From the NCBI RefSeq assembly GCF_905397375.1, contig NZ_CAJPVG010000005.1, positions 199,425 to 263,424 of the forward strand: DNA of 64,000 nucleotides, given 5' to 3'. Shown here one piece after another: positions 8,392-16,460 of this stretch (position 1 is its first letter; each line of letters begins with the position of its first letter). The position numbers and the translations under genes are program-made. Source of the DNA: Ralstonia mannitolilytica (lineage in GTDB: Bacteria > Pseudomonadota > Gammaproteobacteria > Burkholderiales > Burkholderiaceae). A model generated the notes under the pieces. That model searched no databases. It was not told the DNA's origin and saw nothing but the letters and a program-made list of their open reading frames with translations.

Positions 8392-10809
8392 ATGGAACGC
8401 TTGCACGCCCTGCGCCGGCCCGCGGTGCTGGTCTGGCTGACCGGCCTGGCGCTGTGCGCGATCGTGGTGTCGCGCGCGCAGTTCACGGCCGACCTGTCTG
8501 CGTTCCTGCCGCGCTCCCCAAGCGCCGAGCAGCGCGTGCTGGTGGACCAGCTGCGCGAGGGGCTGGTGTCACGGCTCATCCTCGTCGGCATTGAAGGCAG
8601 CGATGCGGCCACGCGCGCGACGCTCTCACGCAAGCTCGCGGCGACGCTGCGCGCCGACCCGCAGTTCCATGCCGTCAACAACGGCGAGCCCGTGAACGAG
8701 GCGCGCGACCGGCAGTTCATCTTCGAGCACCGCTACGTGCTCAGCCCCGCCGTGACGCCGCAGCGCTTCTCTGCCGAGGGCCTGCACGCCGCACTGGCCG
8801 AGAGCCTGGACCTGCTGAGTTCGTCTGCCGGGCTCGTCGCCAAGCACCTGCTGCCGCGCGACCCGACGGGCGAGGTGGCCGCGCTCGTCAGCCAGCTCGA
8901 CACCACCGGGCTGCCGTCGTCGATGCACGACGTGTGGGCGGCGCGCGACGGGCAGCGCGCCGTGCTTGTCGTGCAGACGGCTGCCGCGGGCTCCGACACC
9001 GACGCCCAGGCCCGCGCCATGGATGCCGTGCGCCGCGCCTTCGATGCCGCCTCGCACAGCACGCCCAATGCGGCATCGGCCCGGCTGCTGATGACCGGCC
9101 CGGGCGTCTTCTCCGTGGAGACACGCAACGCAATCCGGCATGACGTGGAGCGGCTCTCGACGCTGAGCCTGGCGCTGGTCGTGGCGCTGCTGCTGACGGT
9201 GTACCGCTCGCCGCGCACGGTGGTGCTCGGGCTGCTGCCGGTGCTCTCGGGCGTGGCCGCAGGGGTGGCGGGGGTCAGCCTGGCATTCGGCGCGGTGCAC
9301 GGGCTCACGCTCGGCTTTGGCACCACGCTCATCGGCGAGGCGGTGGACTACTCGGTCTATCTGTTCGTGCAGTCCGGCCGCGCGCGCGGCACCAGCCCGC
9401 GTGACAGCCTGCGGGCGTGGGTGGCCGCGTACTGGCCGACCATCCGCCTTGGCGTGCTGACCTCGGTGTGCGGCTTTGCGTCGATGCTGTTTTCTGGCTT
9501 TCCCGGCTTGGTGCAGCTCGGGCTGTATTCGATCGTGGGACTCGTGACGGCGGCGCTCATCACGCGTTTTGTGCTGCCGCATCTGTACAGCGGGCACGTG
9601 GAGATCCGCGATGTGTCGCGCCTGGGCGGATGGCTTGCACGCGCGGCCGGTACGGCTTGTCGGCTGCGCTGGCTGCTGGCCTTGGTACTCGCGGGCTCGC
9701 TCGCCGTCCTGGCGCTGCATCGCGATGGCCTGTGGAGCCGCGAGCTGGCCGCATTGAGCCCCGTGCCCGCCAGCAGCCAGGCACTCGACGCGAGCCTGCG
9801 CGCAGACGTCGGGGCGCCGGACGTGCGCTATCTGGTGGTGATTCCCGGCGCAACGGAGCAGGCCGCGCTGGAAGGCGCCGAGAGGATCGCCGCGCAGCTG
9901 CAGCCGCTGGTGGACCGTGGCGTGCTCGCCGGCTTCGAGAACCCCGCGCGCTATCTGCCGAGCGACGCGACGCAGCGTGCGCGCCTGGCCAGCCTGCCGA
10001 GCGCCGACGCGCTGACCGCACGCATGCGCGCTGCCGTCGAAGGCCAGGCGATCCGCGTCAAACCCGAGCGCTTCGCGCCGTTCATCGCCGACGTCACGGC
10101 TGCCCGCACCCAGCCGCTGCTGCGGCGTGCCGATCTGAACGGCACATCGATGGCGTTGGCTGTCGATGCGCTGCTGACCGAACGTGCCGGCCAGTGGAGC
10201 GCCATGCTGCCGCTGCGTGCACCGGCAGGCGCAAAGGCGGCATCCCACCAGCCGAGCCTGGATGCCGAGCCCGTCCGCGCCGCCGTGGCGCGTGCGGGCG
10301 TGTCCGGTGCCCTGTTCGTCGATCTGAAGGCCGAGGCGGACCGCCTCTACGTCGACTACGTGCATGAGGACATCCGCCTGTCGCTCGCCGGTTTTGCGGT
10401 GATTGCCGTGCTGCTGCTTGTGGCGCTGCGCTCGGCACGGCGCGCTGTGCATGCACTGGCCCCGCTCGTCGGCTCGGTGCTGGTGGTGGCGGCCGGCTTT
10501 GCGCTGGCCGGCGTGCAGCTCACGATCCTGCATCTGGTCGGCATGCTGCTGATCGTAGCGGTCGGATCGAACTATGCGCTGTTCTTCAGCCAGCGTGCGG
10601 GCACGGCCGAGCAGCACATCGGCACGCAAACGCTCGTGTCGCTGCTGGTGGCCAATCTCGCAACGGTGGCCGGCTTTGGGCTGCTGGCCTTCTCGCACGT
10701 GCCGCTGCTCAGCACATTCGGCCTGACCGTTGGCCCCGGTGCCATGCTCGCGCTGGTGTTTGCTGCCATCCTCGCGCCCCGCCAATGCTCAGACCCCGCC
10801 ACGCCATGA
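8392..10809 (+). CDS. MMPL/RND-family exporter of the aryl-polyene-type cluster
   Basis: An 805-aa transporter with the RND/MMPL layout: one N-terminal membrane helix, a large periplasmic loop, a block of about five helices (about 250-440), a second periplasmic loop and a second block of about five helices (about 660-800). Proteins of this size and layout accompany LolA-like carriers in aryl-polyene clusters and are proposed to move the lipid-linked polyene to the periplasm using the proton gradient. It overlaps the following gene by 4 bp. Confidence 0.85.
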   Translation: MERLHALRRPAVLVWLTGLALCAIVVSRAQFTADLSAFLPRSPSAEQRVLVDQLREGLVSRLILVGIEGSDAATRATLSRKLAATLRADPQFHAVNNGEPVNEARDRQFIFEHRYVLSPAVTPQRFSAEGLHAALAESLDLLSSSAGLVAKHLLPRDPTGEVAALVSQLDTTGLPSSMHDVWAARDGQRAVLVVQTAAAGSDTDAQARAMDAVRRAFDAASHSTPNAASARLLMTGPGVFSVETRNAIRHDVERLSTLSLALVVALLLTVYRSPRTVVLGLLPVLSGVAAGVAGVSLAFGAVHGLTLGFGTTLIGEAVDYSVYLFVQSGRARGTSPRDSLRAWVAAYWPTIRLGVLTSVCGFASMLFSGFPGLVQLGLYSIVGLVTAALITRFVLPHLYSGHVEIRDVSRLGGWLARAAGTACRLRWLLALVLAGSLAVLALHRDGLWSRELAALSPVPASSQALDASLRADVGAPDVRYLVVIPGATEQAALEGAERIAAQLQPLVDRGVLAGFENPARYLPSDATQRARLASLPSADALTARMRAAVEGQAIRVKPERFAPFIADVTAARTQPLLRRADLNGTSMALAVDALLTERAGQWSAMLPLRAPAGAKAASHQPSLDAEPVRAAVARAGVSGALFVDLKAEADRLYVDYVHEDIRLSLAGFAVIAVLLLVALRSARRAVHALAPLVGSVLVVAAGFALAGVQLTILHLVGMLLIVAVGSNYALFFSQRAGTAEQHIGTQTLVSLLVANLATVAGFGLLAFSHVPLLSTFGLTVGPGAMLALVFAAILAPRQCSDPATP

Positions 10810-11669
10810 ACGCGTCGTCTGCTTCGATAGCCGTTGCGGCACGCCGCTGGAAGCCGACGCCGCTCATCAGCGGCGCGCTGGCGGTGCATGCCGGCGCCGC
10901 GCTCGCTGCGGTGGCCGCGCCCGCTGCATGGCCGTGGGCGGGGGGCAGCGTCATCGCATCGCATCTGGTGCTGATGGCCGCCGGCCTGTGGCCCCGCAGC
11001 ACGTGGCTCGGCCCGAACTGGACGAGGCTGCCCGAAACGGCCGGCGCGCAGATCGCACTGACCATCGACGACGGCCCCGATCCGGAAGTCACGCCGCGCG
11101 TCCTGGACATGCTCGACCGCTACAACGCCAAGGCCACGTTCTTCTGCATCGGCGAGCTGGCATTGCGCCACCCGCGCTGCGTCGAGGCCATCGTCGCGCG
11201 CGGGCATGCCGTGGAAAACCACAGCCAGCGGCATCGGCACACGTTCTCGGTGCAAGGCCCTGGGGCACTGCGCAGGGAGATTGGCGCCGCGCAGGACACG
11301 CTCACGCAGATCACCGGCACCCGGCCGCTGTTTTTCCGCGCCCCGGCGGGGCTGCGCAATCCGTTTCTTGAGCCGGTGCTGTGCCAGCTCGGCCTGCAGC
11401 TGGCCAGTTGGACGCGCCGCGGCTTCGATACGCGCTCCACCAACGCAGACGCCGTCGCGCAGCGTCTGCTGCACCACCTCGCACGGCGCGACATCCTGCT
11501 GCTGCACGACGGTCACGCCGCGCGCGACGCACAAGGTGAACCGGTGCTGCTGTCCGTCTTGCCGAAGGTGCTGGAGGCCGCCCGGCAGGCGCGGTTGCGC
11601 TGCGCGACGCTGCGCGATTGCCTGGAAGACCACGCCGCACCGGGCGCCGAGCCGCACATGTCCATTTGA
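10806..11669 (+). CDS. NodB-type polysaccharide deacetylase within the aryl-polyene-type cluster
   Basis: A 287-aa protein with two N-terminal hydrophobic segments (about 18-65) and a NodB homology domain: catalytic/metal motif T-I-D-D-G-P-D-P (Asp 88-89), metal histidines in H-S-Q-R-H (139 and 143), R-A-P-A-G near 180 and L-L-H-D-G near 237. This family removes N-acetyl groups (or acyl groups) from amino sugars. Start 10806 makes a 4-bp overlap with the exporter, like its neighbours; ATG 10785 is an alternative. It may trim an N-acetylated sugar in the product's head group. That role is inference, since such a gene is not part of the best studied clusters. Confidence 0.82.
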   Translation: MNASSASIAVAARRWKPTPLISGALAVHAGAALAAVAAPAAWPWAGGSVIASHLVLMAAGLWPRSTWLGPNWTRLPETAGAQIALTIDDGPDPEVTPRVLDMLDRYNAKATFFCIGELALRHPRCVEAIVARGHAVENHSQRHRHTFSVQGPGALRREIGAAQDTLTQITGTRPLFFRAPAGLRNPFLEPVLCQLGLQLASWTRRGFDTRSTNADAVAQRLLHHLARRDILLLHDGHAARDAQGEPVLLSVLPKVLEAARQARLRCATLRDCLEDHAAPGAEPHMSI

Positions 11670-11675
11670 TAAAAT
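11667..11675 (+). promoter_or_regulatory. candidate internal promoter (extended -10)
   Basis: TGATAAAAT overlaps the deacetylase stop codon and matches an extended -10 element (TGn plus TAAAAT). No clear -35 is seen. It could transcribe the ketosynthase, chain-length-factor and dehydratase genes separately. Confidence 0.4.
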
Positions 11676-11744
11676 TTGTGACTTGACGCCATGGCCTGCG
11701 GCAACGGCCTGCAGCCCATTTCCCACCCCTACCGCGCCCCCCAA

Positions 11745-12947
11745 GTGAAGCCCGTACTGGTCACGCATTTCACCGCCACGAGTTGTCTCGGACGTGGCCT
11801 TGACGCCACGCTGGCGGCGTTGCGCGGGCAGCGTGGCGGCCTCGCGCCGTGCGACTTTCCGCGGGCGGAACTCGACACCTGGATCGGCGCAGTGGACGGC
11901 GTCGACGACGCTCCCATGCGCTCCGACCTGGCCGAGTTCGATTGCCGCAACAACCGCCTCGCCCAGATCGGTCTCACACAGGACGGCTTTGCCGAGCGCG
12001 TGGAATCGGCCAGGGCCCGCTATGGCGCGCAGCGCATCGGCGTCTTCATCGGCACCAGCACGTCGGGCATCCTCGAAACCGAACACGCCTATCAGCACCG
12101 CGATCCGCAGTCCGGCGCGCTGCCCGGCGATTTCCGCTACACGCAGACGCACAACATCTACTCGCCCGCCGCGTTCGTCCGCGCGTATTGCCGCCTCGGC
12201 GGCCCGGCCATGGCCATTTCGTCGGCATGCTCGTCGGGCGCCAAGGTGTTTGCCTCGGCGCGGCGCATGCTCGAAGCCGGGCTGATCGACGCGGCGGTGG
12301 TGGGCGGTGTCGATTCGCTGTGCCTGACCGCGCTGTACGGGTTCAATTCGCTCGAGCTGCTGTCGCGCCGGCCATGCCGCCCGTACGACGTGGCGCGTGA
12401 CGGCATCTCGATCGGCGAGGCGGCGGCGTTTGCGTTGCTGGAGCGCATGCCCTCACACGCCGTCGACGACGATGCGATCGCGCTGCTCGGCATCGGCGAA
12501 TCGAGCGACGCGCATCACATGTCGTCGCCGCATCCTGAGGGCCTCGGGGCACAGGCGGCCATGGCGCAGGCGCTGTCGACCAGCGGCCTGGACGCATCCG
12601 ACATCGACTACATCAACCTGCACGGCACGGGCACACTCAGCAACGACGCGGCGGAGGCCCATGCCGTCCGGGCGCTGTTCGACGGCACGGCGTGCAGTTC
12701 GACCAAGGGGGCGACCGGCCACACGCTCGGCGCGGCAGGCGCGCTGGAGGCCGTCATCACGGCGCTCGCCCTGCGCCACCAGTTCGTTCCCGCCGGCATC
12801 AACACCACCGAGCCGGATCCCGCACTCGGCGTGCATTACGTTACCTCCGATCGCAACGCGCGCGTGCAGGCGGCGCTGAGCAACGCCTTCGGTTTTGGCG
12901 GCACGAACTGCAGCCTGGTCTTTGGCCGCGCAGGGCTCGCATCATGA
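11745..12947 (+). CDS. beta-ketoacyl-ACP synthase (catalytic KS, ApeO-like)
   Basis: A 400-aa FabF-type condensing enzyme. The thiolase fold has the active Cys in S-S-A-C-S-S-G (Cys162) and both catalytic His residues, in N-L-H-G-T-G-T and in G-A-T-G-H-T-L-G. GTG 11745 is chosen because homologous KS proteins begin at this M-K-P-V-L-V-T strand; an in-frame ATG at 11691 would add 18 residues of non-family sequence. It should extend the polyene chain by decarboxylative condensation, as a heterodimer with the product of the next gene, which overlaps by 4 bp. Confidence 0.87.
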   Translation: MKPVLVTHFTATSCLGRGLDATLAALRGQRGGLAPCDFPRAELDTWIGAVDGVDDAPMRSDLAEFDCRNNRLAQIGLTQDGFAERVESARARYGAQRIGVFIGTSTSGILETEHAYQHRDPQSGALPGDFRYTQTHNIYSPAAFVRAYCRLGGPAMAISSACSSGAKVFASARRMLEAGLIDAAVVGGVDSLCLTALYGFNSLELLSRRPCRPYDVARDGISIGEAAAFALLERMPSHAVDDDAIALLGIGESSDAHHMSSPHPEGLGAQAAMAQALSTSGLDASDIDYINLHGTGTLSNDAAEAHAVRALFDGTACSSTKGATGHTLGAAGALEAVITALALRHQFVPAGINTTEPDPALGVHYVTSDRNARVQAALSNAFGFGGTNCSLVFGRAGLAS

Positions 12948-13771
12948 CCCGACTCAGTGCATTCATCGAAAGCGTCGGCGTGCTGGGCCCGGGGCTGCCG
13001 GAGTGGCCGCACACCGCCCAGGTGCTTGCGGGCCGCACGGCCTACACGCACGCGCCAACCGAGCTGCCGCCGCCCGCCGGCCTGCCGGCCATCGAGCGCC
13101 GCCGCACGGGGCCGGTCGTCAAGCTTGCACTGGCCGTGGGGCGCGAAGCGGTCGCCGGTAGCGGGCGCGATGCGGCCTCGCTCGCGACGGTGTTCAGTTC
13201 GTCTGGCGGCGACGGCCACAACTGCCACGCGATCTGCGAAACCCTGGCCGGCGACGACCGCAAGCTCTCGCCCACGCGCTTCCACAACTCCGTGCACAAC
13301 GCGCCGGCCGGCTACTGGAGCATCGCCACGCAGGCCCGGGCGCCATCCAACGTGCTGTGCGCGCACGACGGCAGCTTTGCGGCTGGCCTGCTCGACACTG
13401 TCTGCCAGGTGGCGGCCGATGGCACGCCGACCCTGCTGGTCGCGTATGACGGCACATATCCGGAGCCGTTGCACGCCGTCCGCCCGGTGCCCGATGCGTT
13501 TGCGGTGGCCCTCGTGCTGGCGCGCGAAGCGGGCCCGCGCTCGCTCGCCCGCATCGACGTCGCACTGAGCGACACACCCCCGACCACGCTCGCGGATGCG
13601 GCGCTCGAGACGCTGCGTCAGGGCAACCCCGCCGCGCGCGCATTGCCGCTGCTGCAGGCGCTGGCCACACAGCGCGCCACGAACCTCGTGCTCGATTACC
13701 TGCCCGACACGCGTCTGCAGGTCGACCTCACGCCGTTGGGCACGTCCACCATGCAGGCCAGCGCGTCGTGA
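12944..13771 (+). CDS. ketosynthase-like chain length factor
   Basis: A 275-aa beta-ketoacyl synthase N-terminal-like protein, shorter than a true KS. Where a KS has its Cys, this protein has S-V-H-N-A-P-A-G-Y-W and C-A-H-D-G-S-F contexts without the normal A-C-S-S-G motif, and the C-terminal catalytic His motifs are missing. That pattern fits the chain length factor (ApeC-like) that pairs with the ApeO-like KS in aryl-polyene synthesis. Its start overlaps the KS stop by 4 bp and its own stop overlaps the next GTG start. Confidence 0.82.
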   Translation: MTRLSAFIESVGVLGPGLPEWPHTAQVLAGRTAYTHAPTELPPPAGLPAIERRRTGPVVKLALAVGREAVAGSGRDAASLATVFSSSGGDGHNCHAICETLAGDDRKLSPTRFHNSVHNAPAGYWSIATQARAPSNVLCAHDGSFAAGLLDTVCQVAADGTPTLLVAYDGTYPEPLHAVRPVPDAFAVALVLAREAGPRSLARIDVALSDTPPTTLADAALETLRQGNPAARALPLLQALATQRATNLVLDYLPDTRLQVDLTPLGTSTMQASAS

Positions 13772-14229
13772 GCCCAGATTCGCAACGGGTACCGCCGCTG
13801 GACCGCGACTGGATCGCGGCGCGCATTCCGCACAGCGGCACCATGTGCCTGCTCGACGCCGTCGTCGGCTGGAGCGATACGCGCGTCCACTGCACGGCCA
13901 CCAGCCACCGCGACCCGGCCAATCCGCTGCGCGCCCACGGACGGCTGGCGGCCGTCTGCGGCATCGAGTACGCGGCGCAGGCCATGGCGGTGCACGGCGC
14001 CCTGTGCGCAGCAGACCAGCGGCGTCCCCGCGCCGGGTTCCTCGCCAGCGTGCGCAGCGTCGAGGCGCACGTCCCGCGGCTCGACACGATCGACGCGCCG
14101 CTCGATGTCGAGGCCGAACGCATCGGCGGCGACGGCAACAACGTGCTGTACCGATTCACGGTGCGCGATGGCGAGCGCCTCCTGTTGACCGGGCGCGCCG
14201 CCGTGGTGCTCGACGCGTCCGCTGCATGA
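13768..14229 (+). CDS. 3-hydroxyacyl-ACP dehydratase, hotdog fold (ApeP-like)
   Basis: A 153-aa single hotdog domain with R-I-P-H-S-G-T-M-C-L-L-D (catalytic His region, about residue 22) and a central helix V-C-G-I-E-Y-A-A-Q-A-M-A-V-H-G. It matches the second dehydratase of aryl-polyene clusters and would work with the hotdog half of the 5114-6814 fusion. The GTG start at 13768 overlaps the preceding stop by 4 bp. The ketoreductase and second KS that often follow in other species are absent here. Confidence 0.82.
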   Translation: MSPDSQRVPPLDRDWIAARIPHSGTMCLLDAVVGWSDTRVHCTATSHRDPANPLRAHGRLAAVCGIEYAAQAMAVHGALCAADQRRPRAGFLASVRSVEAHVPRLDTIDAPLDVEAERIGGDGNNVLYRFTVRDGERLLLTGRAAVVLDASAA

Positions 14230-14250
14230 ACCTGTTTGAGAGGATTCCGT

Positions 14251-14511
14251 ATGAAAAGCCGTCTGCTTTTGATCCCCGCGCTGCTGCTCGCGCTGTGGAG
14301 TGCGCTCGCCCACGCTGACCTCTCTGAGGCCAAGCAGGACATCAAGCAGGGCACGAAAGAAGCGGCGCGCAAAACGGGGCATGCAGCAAAGGAAGTCGGG
14401 CATGCCACGGCCAACGCCGCGCGCGCGGTGGGCCATGGCGTGAAGAACGCGGCGCATGCGACCAAGTGCGGCGTGAAACATGTCTTCAAGAAGCCTTGTG
14501 AGAGCGACTAG
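14251..14511 (+). CDS. small exported alanine/lysine/histidine-rich protein
   Basis: An 86-aa protein with a signal peptide (cleavage near A-H-A-D, residue 22). The mature part is a low-complexity amphipathic helix of repeated 11-residue-like units (K-E-A-A-R-K-T-G-H-A-A / K-E-V-G-H-A-T / V-K-N-A-A-H-A-T), ending with two Cys. A purine-rich GAGAGGA ribosome site precedes ATG 14251. The 11-residue periodicity is LEA-like. No function is assigned. It lies 21 bp after the dehydratase gene and may be co-transcribed. Confidence 0.65.
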   Translation: MKSRLLLIPALLLALWSALAHADLSEAKQDIKQGTKEAARKTGHAAKEVGHATANAARAVGHGVKNAAHATKCGVKHVFKKPCESD

Positions 14512-14524
14512 CGCCCCGGGGCGC
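14511..14524. other. 14-bp perfect G/C palindrome
   Basis: GCGCCCCGGGGCGC follows the stop codon of the small exported protein. It could form a hairpin at the end of the aryl-polyene transcript, but no T run follows. Confidence 0.35.
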
Positions 14525-14583
14525 ATATCGCCCATCGGATCGTGCCCCTGGGTCTGTGTCGCAGCGCCCGCGACAGCCGGGGG

Positions 14584-15366
14584 TCAGTCGTGGCCCGACG
14601 CATCGCCCTCCTGGATCATGGACCGCAGCAGCAGGTCGAATGGGGCGCTGGAGACCTTGAACAGGCCCTGATACGGATGGGTCAGTTCCAGTATCAAGAA
14701 ATTGGCGCTTGCGATAGCGACGGCGCCCAACAATATAAACAGTATTCCGACGATATTGCCGCCACTGAGGCTTCCATAAAGAAAAAACAGCAGACAGGCC
14801 CAGCCAAACACAATGACAAGAAGCAGTGCAGGCACCTGATTTGAAAGACTCCTGACGATATTCGATTGGATGGCAATAAAGTTGCTGGAAAACTGGCGGA
14901 TAGCGTTAAGGTCGTCGCGGGTGACGGCTTCAAACCCCTCGGAGATCCTGTTGATCTCCAGCATCGTCTCGACGTCCTCGGAAAGGTGCGCGTAGCTTAC
15001 CTCTGTCGCCTGCTGGCTGCCCTGATCCGACCAATATCGTTGCAGCAGGCGAACGACCATCCGGCGCAGCATTGTCCTTGGCTTATCGGAGACGCCGGGA
15101 AATTGCTTGAGCAGAAGATCAATATTCCCCACGGCGTTGATCAAGGAATTGAAATCGGCCTGATGATTGTTGAACGTGGCGTAGGAAGAAGATACGAGAA
15201 GGCCTAGAACGATGGCAAACAGCGTGCCGATCAAGCCTGAAACAGATTTGATGATATCTTCAGACAGGCTGATATCTACCGGAAACAGCTTGTGCACATA
15301 GACGCCGGCAATTGCACAAGAAAAGGTGGCAATCGAAATCGTAATACAGCGACCAAGTATGCTCAT
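14584..15366 (-). CDS. DUF4239 (bestrophin-like) membrane protein
   Basis: A 260-aa protein with two N-terminal membrane segments (about 8-28 and 43-63), a long soluble helical stretch and two C-terminal membrane segments (about 175-225), ending with the E-L-T-H-P-Y-Q-G-L-F signature of DUF4239. This family is suggested to be related to bestrophin-type channels; the function is unknown. The gene is visibly richer in A/T and uses rarer codons than its neighbours, which suggests transfer. It has its own promoter at 15495-15522. Confidence 0.75.
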   Translation of the reverse strand: MSILGRCITISIATFSCAIAGVYVHKLFPVDISLSEDIIKSVSGLIGTLFAIVLGLLVSSSYATFNNHQADFNSLINAVGNIDLLLKQFPGVSDKPRTMLRRMVVRLLQRYWSDQGSQQATEVSYAHLSEDVETMLEINRISEGFEAVTRDDLNAIRQFSSNFIAIQSNIVRSLSNQVPALLLVIVFGWACLLFFLYGSLSGGNIVGILFILLGAVAIASANFLILELTHPYQGLFKVSSAPFDLLLRSMIQEGDASGHD

Positions 15367-15741
15367 TGCGGATGCCTGCCAAATTCGGGTTCGAGTTCCG
15401 GGCTCGCCGCCCGCGGGAGGCGGGGCATGTCTGCTGCCGCGCCAACCATGTGCCCAGCCGCTACGCCGCCGGAGACCCGCTGCTCAAAAAATCGATTCTA
15501 TCAATCTTGATAAGTATATCAAATATGAGAGATACGGCAGCCTTTTGTCTCAACCAACTGGCGTGCTGGTGGCTGTAGTCCGTTCCCGCACACGCAAGCG
15601 CGGTCATCGAACGTGCCGGTGGACGCCGCAACGCGGTCGAGTTGAGCGAGGTAGGCACAAGTTTGCTCATGCCGCGCTTCCCAAGCGCCGACCGTGGGGC
15701 TACGGTCACAGACCAATCCGGTGTGGGCGGGCTGCCCAATG
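15367..15741. other. gene-poor stretch between the DUF4239 gene and ssb
   Basis: No convincing gene on either strand. It holds the A/T-rich promoter of the DUF4239 gene (15495-15522) and ends at the ssb terminator. Short open frames here lack ribosome sites and family features. The base composition changes sharply near 15530, in line with an old insertion boundary. Confidence 0.5.
15495..15522 (-). promoter_or_regulatory. sigma-70 promoter for the DUF4239 gene
   Basis: On the minus strand TTGATA (-35, 15517-15522) and TAGAAT (-10, 15495-15500) are separated by 16 bp, each 5/6 to consensus. The same stretch holds repeated ATCAA/TTGAT half-sites (including TTGATA-AGTA-TATCAA, 15507-15522) that could bind a regulator. 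The leader would be about 120 nt. Confidence 0.6.
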
Positions 15742-15766
15742 AAAAAGGGCGCCTTAGCGGCGCCCT
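15742..15766 (-). terminator. ssb terminator
   Basis: The stem AGGGCGCC/GGCGCCCT (15746-15753 and 15759-15766) with a 5-nt loop is followed, on the minus strand, by a T run. It lies about 65 bp after the ssb stop codon. Confidence 0.85.
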
Positions 15767-15831
15767 GCATTCAGTTTTTTTACCCATCAAAGCTCAGGGA
15801 GGAATCTTCCTTTGTCTGACGGGTACGTTGG

Positions 15832-16371
15832 TCAGAACGGGATATCGTCGTCCATGTCCTCGAAGCCATTCGACGGCGCGGGCTGACGGCGTGCGCTGCC
15901 GCCCTGGCCGGCACCGGCCTCGCCGCCGCGCGAGTAGCCGCCGCCACCGCCCTGGCCCTGGCTGCGGCCGCCGCCGTAACCCCCACCGCCGCCTTCTCCG
16001 CCGCGGGAGTAGCCACCACCGCCCTCACCGCCCATGCCTTGGCGGCCGCCGAGCATCTGCATCTGCTCTGCGACGATTTCGGTGCTGTATTGCTTCTGGC
16101 CGTCCTTCTCCCACTGGCGGGTCTTGAGGCGCCCTTCGACGTAGACCTGCGAGCCCTTTTTCAGGTATTCGCCGGCGATTTCCGCCAGGCGGCCGAAGAA
16201 GGCGATGCGGTGCCATTCGGTGGCTTCGCGCATTTCGCCGCTGGCCTTGTCCTTGTAGCGGTCCGTGGTGGCCACGCGGATGTTGGTGACGGCGTCGCCG
16301 CTGGGCATGTAACGCGTTTCCGGGTCGGCACCGAGATTGCCGACGATGATGACTTTGTTGACGGACGCCAT
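15832..16371 (-). CDS. ssb: single-stranded DNA-binding protein
   Basis: 179 aa. The OB fold occupies residues 1-110 (start M-A-S-V-N-K-V-I-I-V-G-N-L-G; W-H-R-I and Y-V-E-G-R-L core motifs). A long glycine-rich linker (about 115-165) follows, then the conserved acidic tail ending D-D-D-I-P-F that recruits repair and replication proteins. A much longer open frame upstream is a shadow of the MFS gene. SSB coats single-stranded DNA as a tetramer. It lies downstream of the MFS gene in the same direction, 89 bp apart, next to the divergent uvrA, an arrangement common in this group. Confidence 0.95.
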   Translation of the reverse strand: MASVNKVIIVGNLGADPETRYMPSGDAVTNIRVATTDRYKDKASGEMREATEWHRIAFFGRLAEIAGEYLKKGSQVYVEGRLKTRQWEKDGQKQYSTEIVAEQMQMLGGRQGMGGEGGGGYSRGGEGGGGGYGGGRSQGQGGGGGYSRGGEAGAGQGGSARRQPAPSNGFEDMDDDIPF

Positions 16372-16460
16372 GATGAGTTTCCGAAGGTAATTGAAGGGAT
16401 GCCGCCGTAAAGGGCTAACGAAAAAAAGGCCGACTGAAAGTGTAGCGCTGAATGCCGACC

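Noticed and set aside
8626..10785. A 719-aa open frame on the minus strand
   Set aside because: Entirely opposite the MMPL exporter gene, Arg/His/Gln-rich, no family features.
15380..15415. tRNA T-arm-like sequence GGGTTCGAGTTCC
   Set aside because: No matching acceptor or anticodon stem upstream and no CCA; a chance resemblance, perhaps a relic of an integration site.
15461..15790. A 109-aa minus-strand ORF upstream of the ssb terminator
   Set aside because: No ribosome site, no recognisable family, overlaps the ssb terminator; likely spurious.
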